A stretch of 50,316 nucleotides of DNA from Actinomycetota bacterium (GTDB lineage Bacteria > Actinomycetota > Humimicrobiia > Humimicrobiales > Humimicrobiaceae). Shown one piece after another: positions 1 through 7,530 of the stretch. The notes beneath the pieces were generated by a model that was given only the letters and a program-made list of their open reading frames with translations, did no database searches and was not told the DNA's origin. Position 1 is the first letter of the stretch. Every line of letters begins with the position of its first letter. Location of the stretch: assembly GCA_028717265.1 (NCBI GenBank), contig JAQUOE010000006.1, positions 1 to 50,316 of the forward strand. Reading direction: 5' to 3'. Position numbers and translations under genes: made by a program.

Positions 1-729
1 TTTCATTGCCTTTCCGGTTATTTCTATAAGGAATGAACTCAGCATATCTCCGGATTGGTTCCAGGAAAACATAATATCTGAGATTTCTTCCGCATTTAAA
101 CCCAGTGCATTCTTCAGTGTCCAGACGCATTCCCCGATAAGCTGCATGTCCCCGTATTCAATACCATTGTGCACCATTTTTACAAAGTGTCCTGCACCAT
201 TAGGCCCAATATAGCTAACACAGGGAATTCCATCTTCAGCTTTAGCTGCTATATTATTAAGTTGGTCCTTTACTAAATTATAAGCTTCAATTTGACCACC
301 GGGCATAATTGCCGGCCCTTTAAGCGCACCTTCCTCTCCGCCGGAAATTCCGGCACCAATATATAAGATGCCTTTTTGGGATAGTTTTTCATTTCTTATA
401 ATAGTATCTTTAAAGTAAGAATTGCCTCCATCGATAATTAAATCTCCTTTACTAAGAAGAGGAGTAAGCTTTTCTATGTATTCATCAACCGGACTGCCTG
501 CTTTGACCATGAGCATTATAATTCTTGGGCTTTCAAGATTTGAAACAAATTCTTTCAGGCTATAAGCTGCAATTATATTTTTTCCTCTGGCTGCAGAATT
601 TATAAAATCCCGGGTTTTAGAGGAGGTTCTGTTAAATACTGTCAATGTATAACCTTTGCTTTCAATATTTAAAGCAAGATTCTCACCCATAACGGCCAGT
701 CCGATTAAACCAATATTTTGTTTTACCAT
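1..729 (-). CDS. gnd: 6-phosphogluconate dehydrogenase, decarboxylating (3' part beyond left edge)
   Basis: Oxidatively decarboxylates 6-phosphogluconate to ribulose 5-phosphate with NAD(P)+ in the cytosolic pentose phosphate pathway. The 243 visible codons form the N-terminal half. They show the Rossmann signature [10 protein letters not shown] near residue 10, the substrate loop SGGEEGA near residue 130, and the catalytic helix segment [15 protein letters not shown] near residue 185. The reading frame is open to base 1, so the C-terminal helical domain lies outside. The ATG at 729 is preceded by AAAGGGA. It starts 21 bp after the stop of the uronate reductase gene, so it is very likely the third gene of that operon, linking hexuronate use to the pentose phosphate pathway. 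Confidence 0.93.
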   Translation of the reverse strand, partial: MVKQNIGLIGLAVMGENLALNIESKGYTLTVFNRTSSKTRDFINSAARGKNIIAAYSLKEFVSNLESPRIIMLMVKAGSPVDEYIEKLTPLLSKGDLIIDGGNSYFKDTIIRNEKLSQKGILYIGAGISGGEEGALKGPAIMPGGQIEAYNLVKDQLNNIAAKAEDGIPCVSYIGPNGAGHFVKMVHNGIEYGDMQLIGECVWTLKNALGLNAEEISDIMFSWNQSGDMLSSFLIEITGKAMK

Positions 730-750
730 ATTAATTCCCTTTATAAAAAG

Positions 751-2376
751 TTAATAGCATGTCCCCAGATATTTTTTTAACGCCGCACGCACTGCGCCTT
801 TGCCCGTAAGTTGTGCGACAAACATCTCTTCGATCTTATTTCCCAGTCCTGCCTGAAATAAATCCACGGCGAAAAGCACTGAGTTTTTTAAAATGGATTT
901 TAACTCTCCATGATAGGTTTCCGGCTTGCCTGCAACAATGCCGTGCAGTGAAGCCGTAAGCTCACCCAGCACGGGATCGCTGCTTAGTGGCATCGGTTCA
1001 AGCAAATCGTTGGTACCCAGTAAATATCGCAGCCAGCCCGCTATGGCAAGTGGTATAGCAGTAAGGCTGTTTGCGCCCTGTTTTTCATCCGCCAGATAAG
1101 CCTTTATGGTTTCGCCAAAGCGTATCGGTATCTTCTGGCTGGTATCCGTCGCGATACGCTGTGGTGTATCCGGTATATACGGATTTGGCAGCCGTTTTTC
1201 AAGCACCTCCTGCAAGTAAATCTTCGGCTCGAGTATACCCGGATGATTCACTACAGGCAGGCTTTCGCTGTATCCGATGGTTTCGGCCAACCTGACGAGA
1301 TCCGGATCCCGCATTTGTGCCGCTATGCTTGAATACCCGAGAAGACATCCATATACGGCCAGCGCCGTGTGCAGCGGATTCAGACAGGCTGTCACCTTCA
1401 TCTTCTCGGTTTTGTTAACAGTATCCCTGTCAGTAAAATAAACACCTGTGCGTTCCAGTGCCGGACGGCCATTGGGAAAGCGGTCCTCAATCACCAGATA
1501 TTCCGGCACCTCGGCATTCACGAAGGGGGCGATAAACGTATTTTTTTCTGTTACCACAGGTGCTGCTTTTTCCAATCCAAGCTCAATAAGCTGCGCCGCA
1601 ATGATATCGGACGGGCGCGGAGTAATCTTGTCTATCATGCTGAAGGGAAACGACACCCTGTCCTCATCCTGAAGATATGCAACAAATCCCGCATCCACAA
1701 AACCTTTCTCATGCCACGCATTGGCCATTTTCAGCATTGCGGTACGAAGCCTCTCTCCGTTGTGGCTGCAGTTATCAAGACTCAGCAGTGCAAACGGATA
1801 TGCATCCGCCAGATATCGCCGCAATGTCAGTGCCGTCACACAGCCTGTTATGTGGCGCGCTTGCTCCGGTCCGTTTTGCATATCCGCAGCAGCAGTAGGG
1901 AGCAGTTCACCCTGTATGTCTATAAATGAGTATCCCTTTTCAGTGATCGTAAAGCTGACCAGCTGCAGTGCCGGATTTTCAAATACATCATTAAGAAACG
2001 CCATCTGTGCCGGTTCTTCCGGCCTGATACACACAGCTTTAGCGATGCTTGCAATAACCGTTTTCTCTGTATTGCCATCGGGATCGAGACTGACAAGCAG
2101 TGCAAGGTTATCGTGTGGTACATAGATTCTATCGATAATCTCATAATCATATGTTTCCGCAACGATGATACCGCTTTGCGCCGCATCTTCATTTAAAAGT
2201 TCCTGCTGCAGCCGGGCAATATAGCCTCTGAATATATTTCCCGCACCAAAATGTACCCATACAGGATGTGCTTGCGTATGTTTCCGCATGTTTTGTATAT
2301 CGAAGTGCGGCAATAACGCTCCTATTTCTTCCCACGTGCTCCTGTCGTGCAGGCCGTCAAGTGTTAATCTGAGCAT
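751..2376 (-). CDS. uxuB: Mannitol-dehydrogenase-family hexuronate reductase (fructuronate/tagaturonate reductase)
   Basis: Predicted to reduce D-fructuronate (or D-tagaturonate) to D-mannonate (or D-altronate) with NADH. The protein has 541 residues, like the long Thermotoga-type uronate reductases rather than the roughly 485-residue E. coli enzymes. It has a nucleotide-binding start (VHFGAGNIFRG, about 41-51) and the polyol-dehydrogenase catalytic pattern K-x5-N-x2-H at K327, N333 and H336. The start at 2376 has AAGGAG seven bases upstream, and this Shine-Dalgarno overlaps the uxaC stop, implying coupling. Which uronate is the true substrate cannot be read from the sequence. The mannonate or altronate dehydratase is not in the window. 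The gene is visibly richer in G+C than most of the window. Confidence 0.85.
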   Translation of the reverse strand: MLRLTLDGLHDRSTWEEIGALLPHFDIQNMRKHTQAHPVWVHFGAGNIFRGYIARLQQELLNEDAAQSGIIVAETYDYEIIDRIYVPHDNLALLVSLDPDGNTEKTVIASIAKAVCIRPEEPAQMAFLNDVFENPALQLVSFTITEKGYSFIDIQGELLPTAAADMQNGPEQARHITGCVTALTLRRYLADAYPFALLSLDNCSHNGERLRTAMLKMANAWHEKGFVDAGFVAYLQDEDRVSFPFSMIDKITPRPSDIIAAQLIELGLEKAAPVVTEKNTFIAPFVNAEVPEYLVIEDRFPNGRPALERTGVYFTDRDTVNKTEKMKVTACLNPLHTALAVYGCLLGYSSIAAQMRDPDLVRLAETIGYSESLPVVNHPGILEPKIYLQEVLEKRLPNPYIPDTPQRIATDTSQKIPIRFGETIKAYLADEKQGANSLTAIPLAIAGWLRYLLGTNDLLEPMPLSSDPVLGELTASLHGIVAGKPETYHGELKSILKNSVLFAVDLFQAGLGNKIEEMFVAQLTGKGAVRAALKKYLGTCY

Positions 2377-2388
2377 ATTTTTATCTCC

Positions 2389-3792
2389 TTACAATTCACT
2401 TAAGCCAAAATACCGAACGGCATTGTTGTAGCATATATCCTTTATCATGTTACCCATTGCAGGTACATCACAAGCGTATTCACCGTTTTCTATAATAGTC
2501 CCCAGTTTATTGCACAGTATGCGCCTAAAATACTCATGCCGCGAAAAACTGGTAAAGCTGCGGCTGTCTGTCAGCATGCCGATGAACGTGGATATCAATC
2601 CGGTTTCCAGCAGCTCATCTATCTGATTTTGTATGCCGCGTACATTGTCAAGGAACCACCAGGCGCTGCCCAATTGCACCTTGCCGGGTATTTTGCCACA
2701 TGCAAAATTGACCGCCATGGTGGACAGCACCGCGTTGTCGCCTGGGTTGAGACTATACAGTACCGTTCGCGGCAGGCATCCGGCTTTAGAAATGTCATCA
2801 AGCAGTGCACCAATCAGCGCAGGATTCTTCAGGCTCCCCACCGAATCAAAACCCGTATTAGGGCCAAGTTTCTGTATCATTGATGTATTGTTGCTCCGCA
2901 GCGCACCCAGATGCAGCTGCATTGCCATGTTATTTTTACAGTATTCACCCGCAAGAAATCGCAACAGCGCACCCTTATATTGCGCGATCTCATGCTCTGT
3001 CAGTGTCTCACCTGCGAGGGCTCTGGCAAACACAGCCTCCGGGTTGCCGTCCGACGCATACACAAAATCGATAAAGCCATGATCGGAAACCACACAGCCG
3101 GCGCTCTTGAAGTACGCGATTAAAAGTATCAGCGTATTTTTTAGCGCTTCAAAGCTATTGATTTTTATGCCATAGTGCGCCTGCATTTTAGAAATGTACT
3201 CCTTCCAGTCCTGTGCCTCGATATGCAGTACTCTGTCCGGCCGGAAGGAAGGCAATACCTTTATCTTGATTGTATCATCCTGCGCTATTTTCAAGTGCCA
3301 TTCGAGAGTATCGGCGGGCTCATCAGTCGTACATAAAAATTTAACCTTCGCACGCTCCATCATGCCGACAGCGTCGAAACCGGGCTGCCCCAGCTGCATG
3401 TTGCATGTGTCCCATATACTCTTCGCCGTAGCTGAACACAATGGCTCGTCGATATCAAAATACCTTTGCAGCTCCAGATGAACCCAGTGGTAGAGCGGGT
3501 TGCCTGGTATCTTCTCCACAGTCTGTGCCCATTTGATAAACTTGTCATAATCGTCTGCATTACCGGTGATATATGCTTCGTCTATGCCGCACACACGCAT
3601 GACACGCCACTTGTAGTGATCATTTTCCAGCCACACCTGTGTAATATTGTCAAAACATCTTTTTTGGCAGATCTCCTGCGCGGAAAGATGATTATGATAA
3701 TCAAAAATCGGCATGTCCTTTGCATAATTCTCAAAAAGTTCCAATGCTGTTTGATTGGTCAAAAGAAAATTTTTTCCGATGAACTCTTTCAT
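2389..3792 (-). CDS. uxaC: Uronate isomerase (glucuronate/galacturonate isomerase)
   Basis: Amidohydrolase-fold isomerase converting D-glucuronate to D-fructuronate and D-galacturonate to D-tagaturonate, the first step of hexuronate catabolism. The N-terminal metal motif DYHNHLSAQEI and the family segments LHLGALRSNN, DHGFIDF and LTDSRSF are present. Length (467-470 residues) is typical. I prefer the ATG at 3792 (MKEFIGKN): GAGG lies about ten bases upstream, whereas the alternative ATG at 3801 has it only one base away. The gene is first in the operon uxaC-uxuB-gnd and is transcribed from a strong promoter at 3851-3879 whose -10 is overlapped by a palindromic operator. The promoter and first codons lie inside a 165-bp repeat. 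Confidence 0.93.
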   Translation of the reverse strand: MKEFIGKNFLLTNQTALELFENYAKDMPIFDYHNHLSAQEICQKRCFDNITQVWLENDHYKWRVMRVCGIDEAYITGNADDYDKFIKWAQTVEKIPGNPLYHWVHLELQRYFDIDEPLCSATAKSIWDTCNMQLGQPGFDAVGMMERAKVKFLCTTDEPADTLEWHLKIAQDDTIKIKVLPSFRPDRVLHIEAQDWKEYISKMQAHYGIKINSFEALKNTLILLIAYFKSAGCVVSDHGFIDFVYASDGNPEAVFARALAGETLTEHEIAQYKGALLRFLAGEYCKNNMAMQLHLGALRSNNTSMIQKLGPNTGFDSVGSLKNPALIGALLDDISKAGCLPRTVLYSLNPGDNAVLSTMAVNFACGKIPGKVQLGSAWWFLDNVRGIQNQIDELLETGLISTFIGMLTDSRSFTSFSRHEYFRRILCNKLGTIIENGEYACDVPAMGNMIKDICYNNAVRYFGLSEL

Positions 3793-3841
3793 AGACACCA
3801 TACCTCACATTCTTTATATCATAAGAATCAGTTCGTACTAA

Positions 3842-3853
3842 TATACTAGTATA
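3842..3853. promoter_or_regulatory. Palindromic operator, probable GntR site
   Basis: Perfect 12-bp palindrome TATACTAGTATA overlapping the -10 box of the uxaC promoter. The same core (ACTAGT) recurs at 4758-4769, near 4996-5001 and at 5765-5770, each beside a promoter of this locus. The position predicts repression. Assignment to the GntR protein encoded at 5062-5730 is inference from proximity. Confidence 0.65.
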
Positions 3854-3879
3854 GTATCTTTAAATGCTTGATTCGTCAA
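3851..3879 (-). promoter_or_regulatory. Sigma-70-type promoter of uxaC-uxuB-gnd
   Basis: On the minus strand, -35 TTGACG (3874-3879) and -10 TACTAT (3851-3856) are separated by 17 bases. The -10 is overlapped by the ACTAGT palindrome. The element lies about 60 bases upstream of the uxaC start. Confidence 0.7.
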
Positions 3880-3929
3880 CACGCAAATGAGATAAACATT
3901 CGTAGTTTATCGAATTTTTTTGCTTTATC

Positions 3930-4613
3930 TTAAAGAAGCGGAAGGTCACATATTTTATTATACTTAATTCTTCTAAATTTATACTGCAAAAGCTGTTTGG
4001 CCAGATCTGCTGCACCTGAAGCATCCATAGCATAACCATCCGCTCTGATAGAATCTGCATACTCTTGAGTCAGAGGTGCACCACCAACCATTATCCTGGT
4101 ATCTTTAACCTCCTCGTCAGCTTTAACAGCTTCTATTACATCTTTCATGGCCGGCATAGTAGTGGTAAGTAGTGCTGAAAGTGCCAGAAGCCTGGCATTG
4201 TTTTTCTTTATCTCTTCAACAAATTTTTCCGGAGGAATATCAACACCCAGATCAATTACTGTAAAACCGGAACCCTCAAGCATCATCCTAACCAGATTTT
4301 TTCCAATGTCATGGAGATCTCCCCGGACCGTACCTAAAATTACAGTTCCTTTAGTAGGTGCTCCTGTTTCCGTAAGCAGGGGCTTTAAAACATCCATTGC
4401 TGCATGCATTGCCCGGGCTGCAATTAGAACTTCCGGTATGTACATCTCGTTAGCCTTGAATTTTCTACCAACTACACCCATACCGGGTATCAGTCCCTCA
4501 TTTAGAATTTCCACGGGACCTGTACCCTGATCCAGTAGTGTCTGAGTAATTTCTTTGCTCTTTGCATTGTCGCCTCTGATAATTGCATCTGCAAGATCTT
4601 GATACTTTGTCAT
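3930..4613 (-). CDS. Corrinoid (B12-binding) methyltransferase-type protein
   Basis: Methyl-carrier protein of the MtbC/MttC/MtaC type. It carries a helical cap domain (about 1-85) and a B12-binding Rossmann domain with D99-L-H101-D102-I-G104 (H101 is the expected lower axial cobalt ligand), a Ser/Leu stretch near 146 and the GG pair at 177-178. Such proteins pass methyl groups between a substrate methyltransferase and a second methyltransferase, but neither partner is in the window. The C-terminal tail after residue 210 (YKFRRIKYNK and on) looks like an extension, and its last four codons and stop fall inside repeat copy 1, suggesting a recombination junction. The start at 4613 has GAAGGAAG upstream. 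The likely promoter is in repeat copy 2, which would place it under the hexuronate regulator. Confidence 0.85.
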   Translation of the reverse strand: MTKYQDLADAIIRGDNAKSKEITQTLLDQGTGPVEILNEGLIPGMGVVGRKFKANEMYIPEVLIAARAMHAAMDVLKPLLTETGAPTKGTVILGTVRGDLHDIGKNLVRMMLEGSGFTVIDLGVDIPPEKFVEEIKKNNARLLALSALLTTTMPAMKDVIEAVKADEEVKDTRIMVGGAPLTQEYADSIRADGYAMDASGAADLAKQLLQYKFRRIKYNKICDLPLL

Positions 4614-4669
4614 ATCTTCTTCCTTCTTTAGTTCTTTTTAGTTCAATTATAATATTTGCTATTTGAGCT

Positions 4670-4708
4670 TTATGTTGTGCGATGTTTGATGGCTGTGAAC
4701 TCTTCCAT
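4670..4708 (-). pseudogene. 12-codon start-of-gene relic or leader ORF
   Basis: In repeat copy 2 the position matching the uxaC start codon also carries an ATG (4708), reading MEEF and then unrelated codons to a stop: MEEFTAIKHRTT, 12 residues. UxaC begins MKEF at the same place. Repeat similarity ends right after these codons. It is either the severed 5' end of a gene once driven by this promoter or a short leader ORF upstream of the corrinoid gene. Whether it is translated is unknown. Confidence 0.4.
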
Positions 4709-4757
4709 AGCTATTACACCTCACATTCTTTATATCATAAGAATCAGTTCATACTAA

Positions 4758-4769
4758 TATACTAGTATA
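4758..4769. promoter_or_regulatory. Palindromic operator in repeat copy 2
   Basis: The same TATACTAGTATA palindrome as at 3842-3853, again overlapping the -10 hexamer of the promoter on the minus strand. Confidence 0.62.
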
Positions 4770-4795
4770 GTATCTTTAAATGCCCGATTCGTCAA
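4767..4795 (-). promoter_or_regulatory. Promoter in repeat copy 2, likely driving the corrinoid gene
   Basis: -35 TTGACG (4790-4795), 17-base spacer and -10 TACTAT (4767-4772) on the minus strand, as in copy 1. The spacer differs at two bases. No other promoter as good is visible before the corrinoid start at 4613. Confidence 0.6.
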
Positions 4796-4993
4796 CACGC
4801 AAATGAGATAAACATTCGTAGTTTATCGAATTTTTTTACTTTATCTTGAAGAAGCAAAAGGGAGCCTGATATATCCAGAAGGCGGCCTATTAGATATCGA
4901 TATACAAATATACAGGATAATAGTATAATCGAAAAATTAAATTTATGGGGCAAGAAGTTCCCGAACCTAACAAGTTTAAACTAGCATTTTAAC

Positions 4994-5032
4994 ATACTAG
5001 TTGTTGCGTGTTGTGTTATTAAACCGTATAAT
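4994..5032 (+). promoter_or_regulatory. Promoter and operator of the GntR regulator gene
   Basis: -35 TTGCGT (5004-5009), 17-base spacer and -10 TATAAT (5027-5032). An ATACTAGTTG site sits immediately upstream of the -35 (ACTAGT at 4996-5001), with a weaker ACTAGC half-site at about 4980-4985. The arrangement suggests autoregulation. Confidence 0.6.
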
Positions 5033-5061
5033 AGATATTGTTAAAGGAGAGGATAAAAGTT

Positions 5062-5730
5062 ATGGAACTGCTCGAACGTATAACCAGAGAACCAGCGCGA
5101 GATTATGCTTTACGTGTACTAAAGCATAACATCGTTATTCTGGAACTGAAGCCCGGGAGCATTGTCAGTGAAAATGAGCTTGCTGCAGAAATGGGACTTT
5201 CACGTACACCTGTACGCGAAGCACTGCAGGAACTCAGCAAAGTACAGATTGTTGAAATATTTCCGCAAAAGGGCAGCTCAATTACAAAGATCGATTACAA
5301 TCTTGTAGAAGAAGCCAGATTTATGCGTATGGTGTTCGAGACTGCTATTGTGGAACAGGCATGTGATTTATCAACAGATGCGGACATTGAGAAACTTGAA
5401 TATAATATTAAGCAGCAGCGTTTTTATCTGCATAATCCTGAAAAGCTGATGGATCTAGATGATGACTTTCATAAACAATTATTTCATATCTGCAACAAAC
5501 AGCGCATATATAACCTGATAGAAAACATGATGATACATTTTGATAGGGTGCGGAGCATGACCCTTACTGTTATAAAAGACATTAAAATAGTAGAGGACCA
5601 CAATGCAATTCTGAAAGCAATTAAGGCACGAAATAAAACAAAGGCAAAGGAAGTCTTAAAAACGCATCTTACAAGATACAAGATAGACAAGGAACTTATA
5701 ATAAAATCATATCCTGAATACTTTAAATAG
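5062..5730 (+). CDS. GntR-family regulator, FCD (FadR-type) C-terminal domain
   Basis: One-component regulator of 222 residues. The winged-helix N-terminus (about 10-75) carries the GntR signature SENELAAEMGLSRTPVREAL. The all-helical FCD ligand domain (about 85-215) keeps the expected metal/ligand residues D133, H137, H180 and H202, with H159 a further candidate. The start is set at the ATG 5062, preceded by AAGGAGAGG; an upstream in-frame TTG at 5038 lies next to the promoter and is less likely. It is divergent from the catabolic operon and directly upstream of the TRAP genes, so it probably senses a hexuronate or a pathway intermediate and controls both units. The effector is unknown. Confidence 0.88.
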   Translation: MELLERITREPARDYALRVLKHNIVILELKPGSIVSENELAAEMGLSRTPVREALQELSKVQIVEIFPQKGSSITKIDYNLVEEARFMRMVFETAIVEQACDLSTDADIEKLEYNIKQQRFYLHNPEKLMDLDDDFHKQLFHICNKQRIYNLIENMMIHFDRVRSMTLTVIKDIKIVEDHNAILKAIKARNKTKAKEVLKTHLTRYKIDKELIIKSYPEYFK

Positions 5731-5757
5731 ACCGGAACAAAAAATTTCTAAAAACCA

Positions 5758-5786
5758 TTGACCAACTAGTATGCAAGTGTTATAGT
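5758..5786 (+). promoter_or_regulatory. Promoter and operator of the TRAP operon
   Basis: -35 TTGACC (5758-5763), 17-base spacer and -10 TATAGT (5781-5786). An AACTAGTATG site (ACTAGT at 5765-5770) lies within the spacer, where a bound regulator would block RNA polymerase. Confidence 0.65.
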
Positions 5787-5829
5787 ATGCATATTAACAC
5801 CCCGAGATAATTATATGGAGGTATTAAAA

Positions 5830-6909
5830 ATGAAGAAATTTTTTGTAATTCTGATTACCTTGATGATGGTGGTAGTGCTGGTCTCGGCCTGCAAAACTGA
5901 TGAACAGGCTGAGTCTGAAGAGCCCCCTGCTGAGGAGGAAACCGACGAAGAGGTAGAAGCCGAAGAGGGAACCGTCGTTGAAGAGGAGGAACCCGCCGAA
6001 CCAACAGAAATCTTTACTCTTAAAATCGGCAATGTTTTGGCCGATGATGACCCGATTACTATAGGCCTTAGAAAGATGGCTGAAAATGTAGCCGCTCGTA
6101 CTAACGGTGGCATAGTGATCGATGTATACCCGTCGAGTCAACTTGGTGACACTCCAGACATTCTGGAAATGGCTAAGACCGGTTCCAATGTCGGTGTCAT
6201 AATTGATACCGGTTTGCTTGCCGACTATGTACCGGATATAGCTATCTACTCAGCACCTTACGTGTTTGACAACGTTGAGGAGGCACGTGCTTTTATTGAA
6301 ACAGATATCTTCGAAGGCTGGGTAGAGGAACTGGCAACTTTCGGTATGCGTAATTTGAGCCATAACTGGTATCAGGGTGCGCGTCATTTCCTGACCAATA
6401 AACTTGTAGAGACACCTGCCGATCTTGTAAACCTGCGTGTTCGAACAATGGGTAGCGCCGTGGCCCAGGAAACTATGACATCATTAGGTGCTATTCCCAC
6501 CTCAGTTGCGTGGGGTGAGGTATACAGCGCAATACAGTCCAAAGTCATCGACGCCTGCGAGGCACAGCTCCCTGCAGTTTATGGCCAATCCTTATATGAG
6601 GTTATCAGCAACATTGCGGAAACCGGTCACTTCCTGCTTTACACCGGCCTGGTTATCAGCGAGGAGTGGTTCCAGCAGCTGCCGGATGAGTACAGGCAGA
6701 TACTGACCGAAGAATCCATCGCTAACGGCGATTATGCTACGGAACTCACAATTGGGAAAGAAGTAGAGTATAAAGCTGAAATGGAGGATAAGGGCGTTCT
6801 GTTTACCGCAGTGGATATTACACCGTTCAAAGAAGCTACTGCTGCTGTTTACGAGATTATGGAGTGGGCAGATCTTAAGGCTCAGATTGATACAGCTCTC
6901 GGAAAATAA
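5830..6909 (+). CDS. dctP: TRAP transporter solute-binding lipoprotein (DctP family)
   Basis: Extracytoplasmic binding protein delivering a carboxylated solute, most likely a hexuronate given its neighbours, to the TRAP membrane subunits. The start at 5830 follows GGAGG at 5816-5820. The first 20 residues are a lipoprotein signal ending in lipobox VSAC (Cys about 20). A very acidic Glu/Pro-rich linker (about 25-60) follows, then the DctP fold. Conserved DctP features include NLRVRTMGS, with the Arg that normally binds the substrate carboxylate, and AWGEVYSAIQSKVIDACEA. Length is 359 residues. A strong hairpin follows the gene, so the binding protein may be made in excess over the membrane subunits. 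Confidence 0.92.
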   Translation: MKKFFVILITLMMVVVLVSACKTDEQAESEEPPAEEETDEEVEAEEGTVVEEEEPAEPTEIFTLKIGNVLADDDPITIGLRKMAENVAARTNGGIVIDVYPSSQLGDTPDILEMAKTGSNVGVIIDTGLLADYVPDIAIYSAPYVFDNVEEARAFIETDIFEGWVEELATFGMRNLSHNWYQGARHFLTNKLVETPADLVNLRVRTMGSAVAQETMTSLGAIPTSVAWGEVYSAIQSKVIDACEAQLPAVYGQSLYEVISNIAETGHFLLYTGLVISEEWFQQLPDEYRQILTEESIANGDYATELTIGKEVEYKAEMEDKGVLFTAVDITPFKEATAAVYEIMEWADLKAQIDTALGK

Positions 6910-6917
6910 ATAACTCA

Positions 6918-6960
6918 GTAATACTGGGGCAGCGAATGCTGCCCCAGTATTACATTTTTT
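6918..6960 (+). terminator. Strong intercistronic hairpin between dctP and dctQ
   Basis: Perfect 16-bp stem (arms 6918-6933 and 6938-6953; core ACTGGGGCAGC) with loop GAAT, followed within two bases by a run of six T. It has the form of an intrinsic terminator inside an operon, probably partial, allowing higher dctP than dctQM expression, or an mRNA 3'-end stabiliser. Confidence 0.85.
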
Positions 6961-7007
6961 AACACAGAAGCAGTGTATTTTATTCGACGGTAAAGGTGAG
7001 GGTAGAT

Positions 7008-7526
7008 TTGAAAAAAATCAATAGAATGATCGCAAAAGTTGAAATTGCTGTGGGCGTTACAATAACGACGAGTATTGTTCTGCTGGTATTTTTAGCGGCG
7101 CTCACAAGAACAATCAGACATCCCATCATATGGAGCGTGGATTTTGCGCAACTTCTGTTCGTTTGGATGAGTATGATAGGAGCTGATGTTGCATTAAAAT
7201 ACAAGGCGCATATAGGTGTGGATCTACTTGTCAAAAGACTTCCGGCTAAGGTGCAAAAAATCATTGAGATGTTAACCTATATTCTGGCATCGGTTTTTAT
7301 TGGTTTCGTTATATATTGGGGTGCGACACTTTGTATAAACAACGTGCTGCGTCAATACCAGACACTGCATATCAGCTATTCGTACAGCACAGCTGCTGTG
7401 CCCGTTATCGGCATTCTTATGCTATTCACTATGGCCGAGCAAATAGTAGAGCTGATTAAAAACTGGAATTCGCCGATTACTGACGACTCACTAAAGGAAT
7501 GCGGCGGAATACAATCAGAGGAGTAA
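7008..7526 (+). CDS. dctQ: TRAP transporter small membrane subunit (DctQ family)
   Basis: Four-helix membrane protein that scaffolds the large TRAP permease. Hydrophobic segments lie at about 12-35, 45-65, 85-105 and 120-145. Family features include the W-D-F-A-Q-L run at the end of helix 1 and the HIGVDLL stretch before helix 3. I prefer the TTG at 7008 (L/M-KKINRM) because GAGG sits six bases upstream. A GTG at 6996 in the same frame would add four residues but has no good binding site. It is followed after four bases by dctM. Confidence 0.85.
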   Translation: MKKINRMIAKVEIAVGVTITTSIVLLVFLAALTRTIRHPIIWSVDFAQLLFVWMSMIGADVALKYKAHIGVDLLVKRLPAKVQKIIEMLTYILASVFIGFVIYWGATLCINNVLRQYQTLHISYSYSTAAVPVIGILMLFTMAEQIVELIKNWNSPITDDSLKECGGIQSEE

Positions 7527-7530
7527 AAAT

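Larger units (their letters stand above)
3781..3945. repeat. 165-bp direct repeat, copy 1 (promoter, operator and uxaC start)
   Basis: Ungapped match to 4697-4861, offset 916 bases, with about 13 mismatches (roughly 92% identity by my count). It contains the first codons of uxaC, its ribosome binding site, the operator, the promoter, a short inverted repeat (GATAAAC at 3891-3897 with GTTTATC at 3905-3911) and, at its far end, the last four codons and stop of the corrinoid gene. Confidence 0.93.
4697..4861. repeat. 165-bp direct repeat, copy 2
   Basis: Second copy of the 3781-3945 element, ungapped. It keeps the -35, the -10 and the palindrome, and lies upstream of the corrinoid gene. It also keeps the GATAAAC/GTTTATC inverted repeat at 4807-4827. 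The two copies bracket the corrinoid gene. Confidence 0.93.

Noticed and set aside
1369-1929. Long rightward ORF (186 codons) opposite uxuB
   Set aside because: It is the antisense shadow of a well-conserved dehydrogenase gene, with no ribosome binding site and Cys/His/Arg-rich composition unlike a real protein.
3891-3920. Inverted repeat GATAAAC/GTTTATC followed by T run, as a rightward terminator (also at 4807-4836)
   Set aside because: The stem is only seven AT-rich base pairs and no rightward gene precedes it; on the strand of the flanking genes there is no T run. It may still be part of the promoter architecture.
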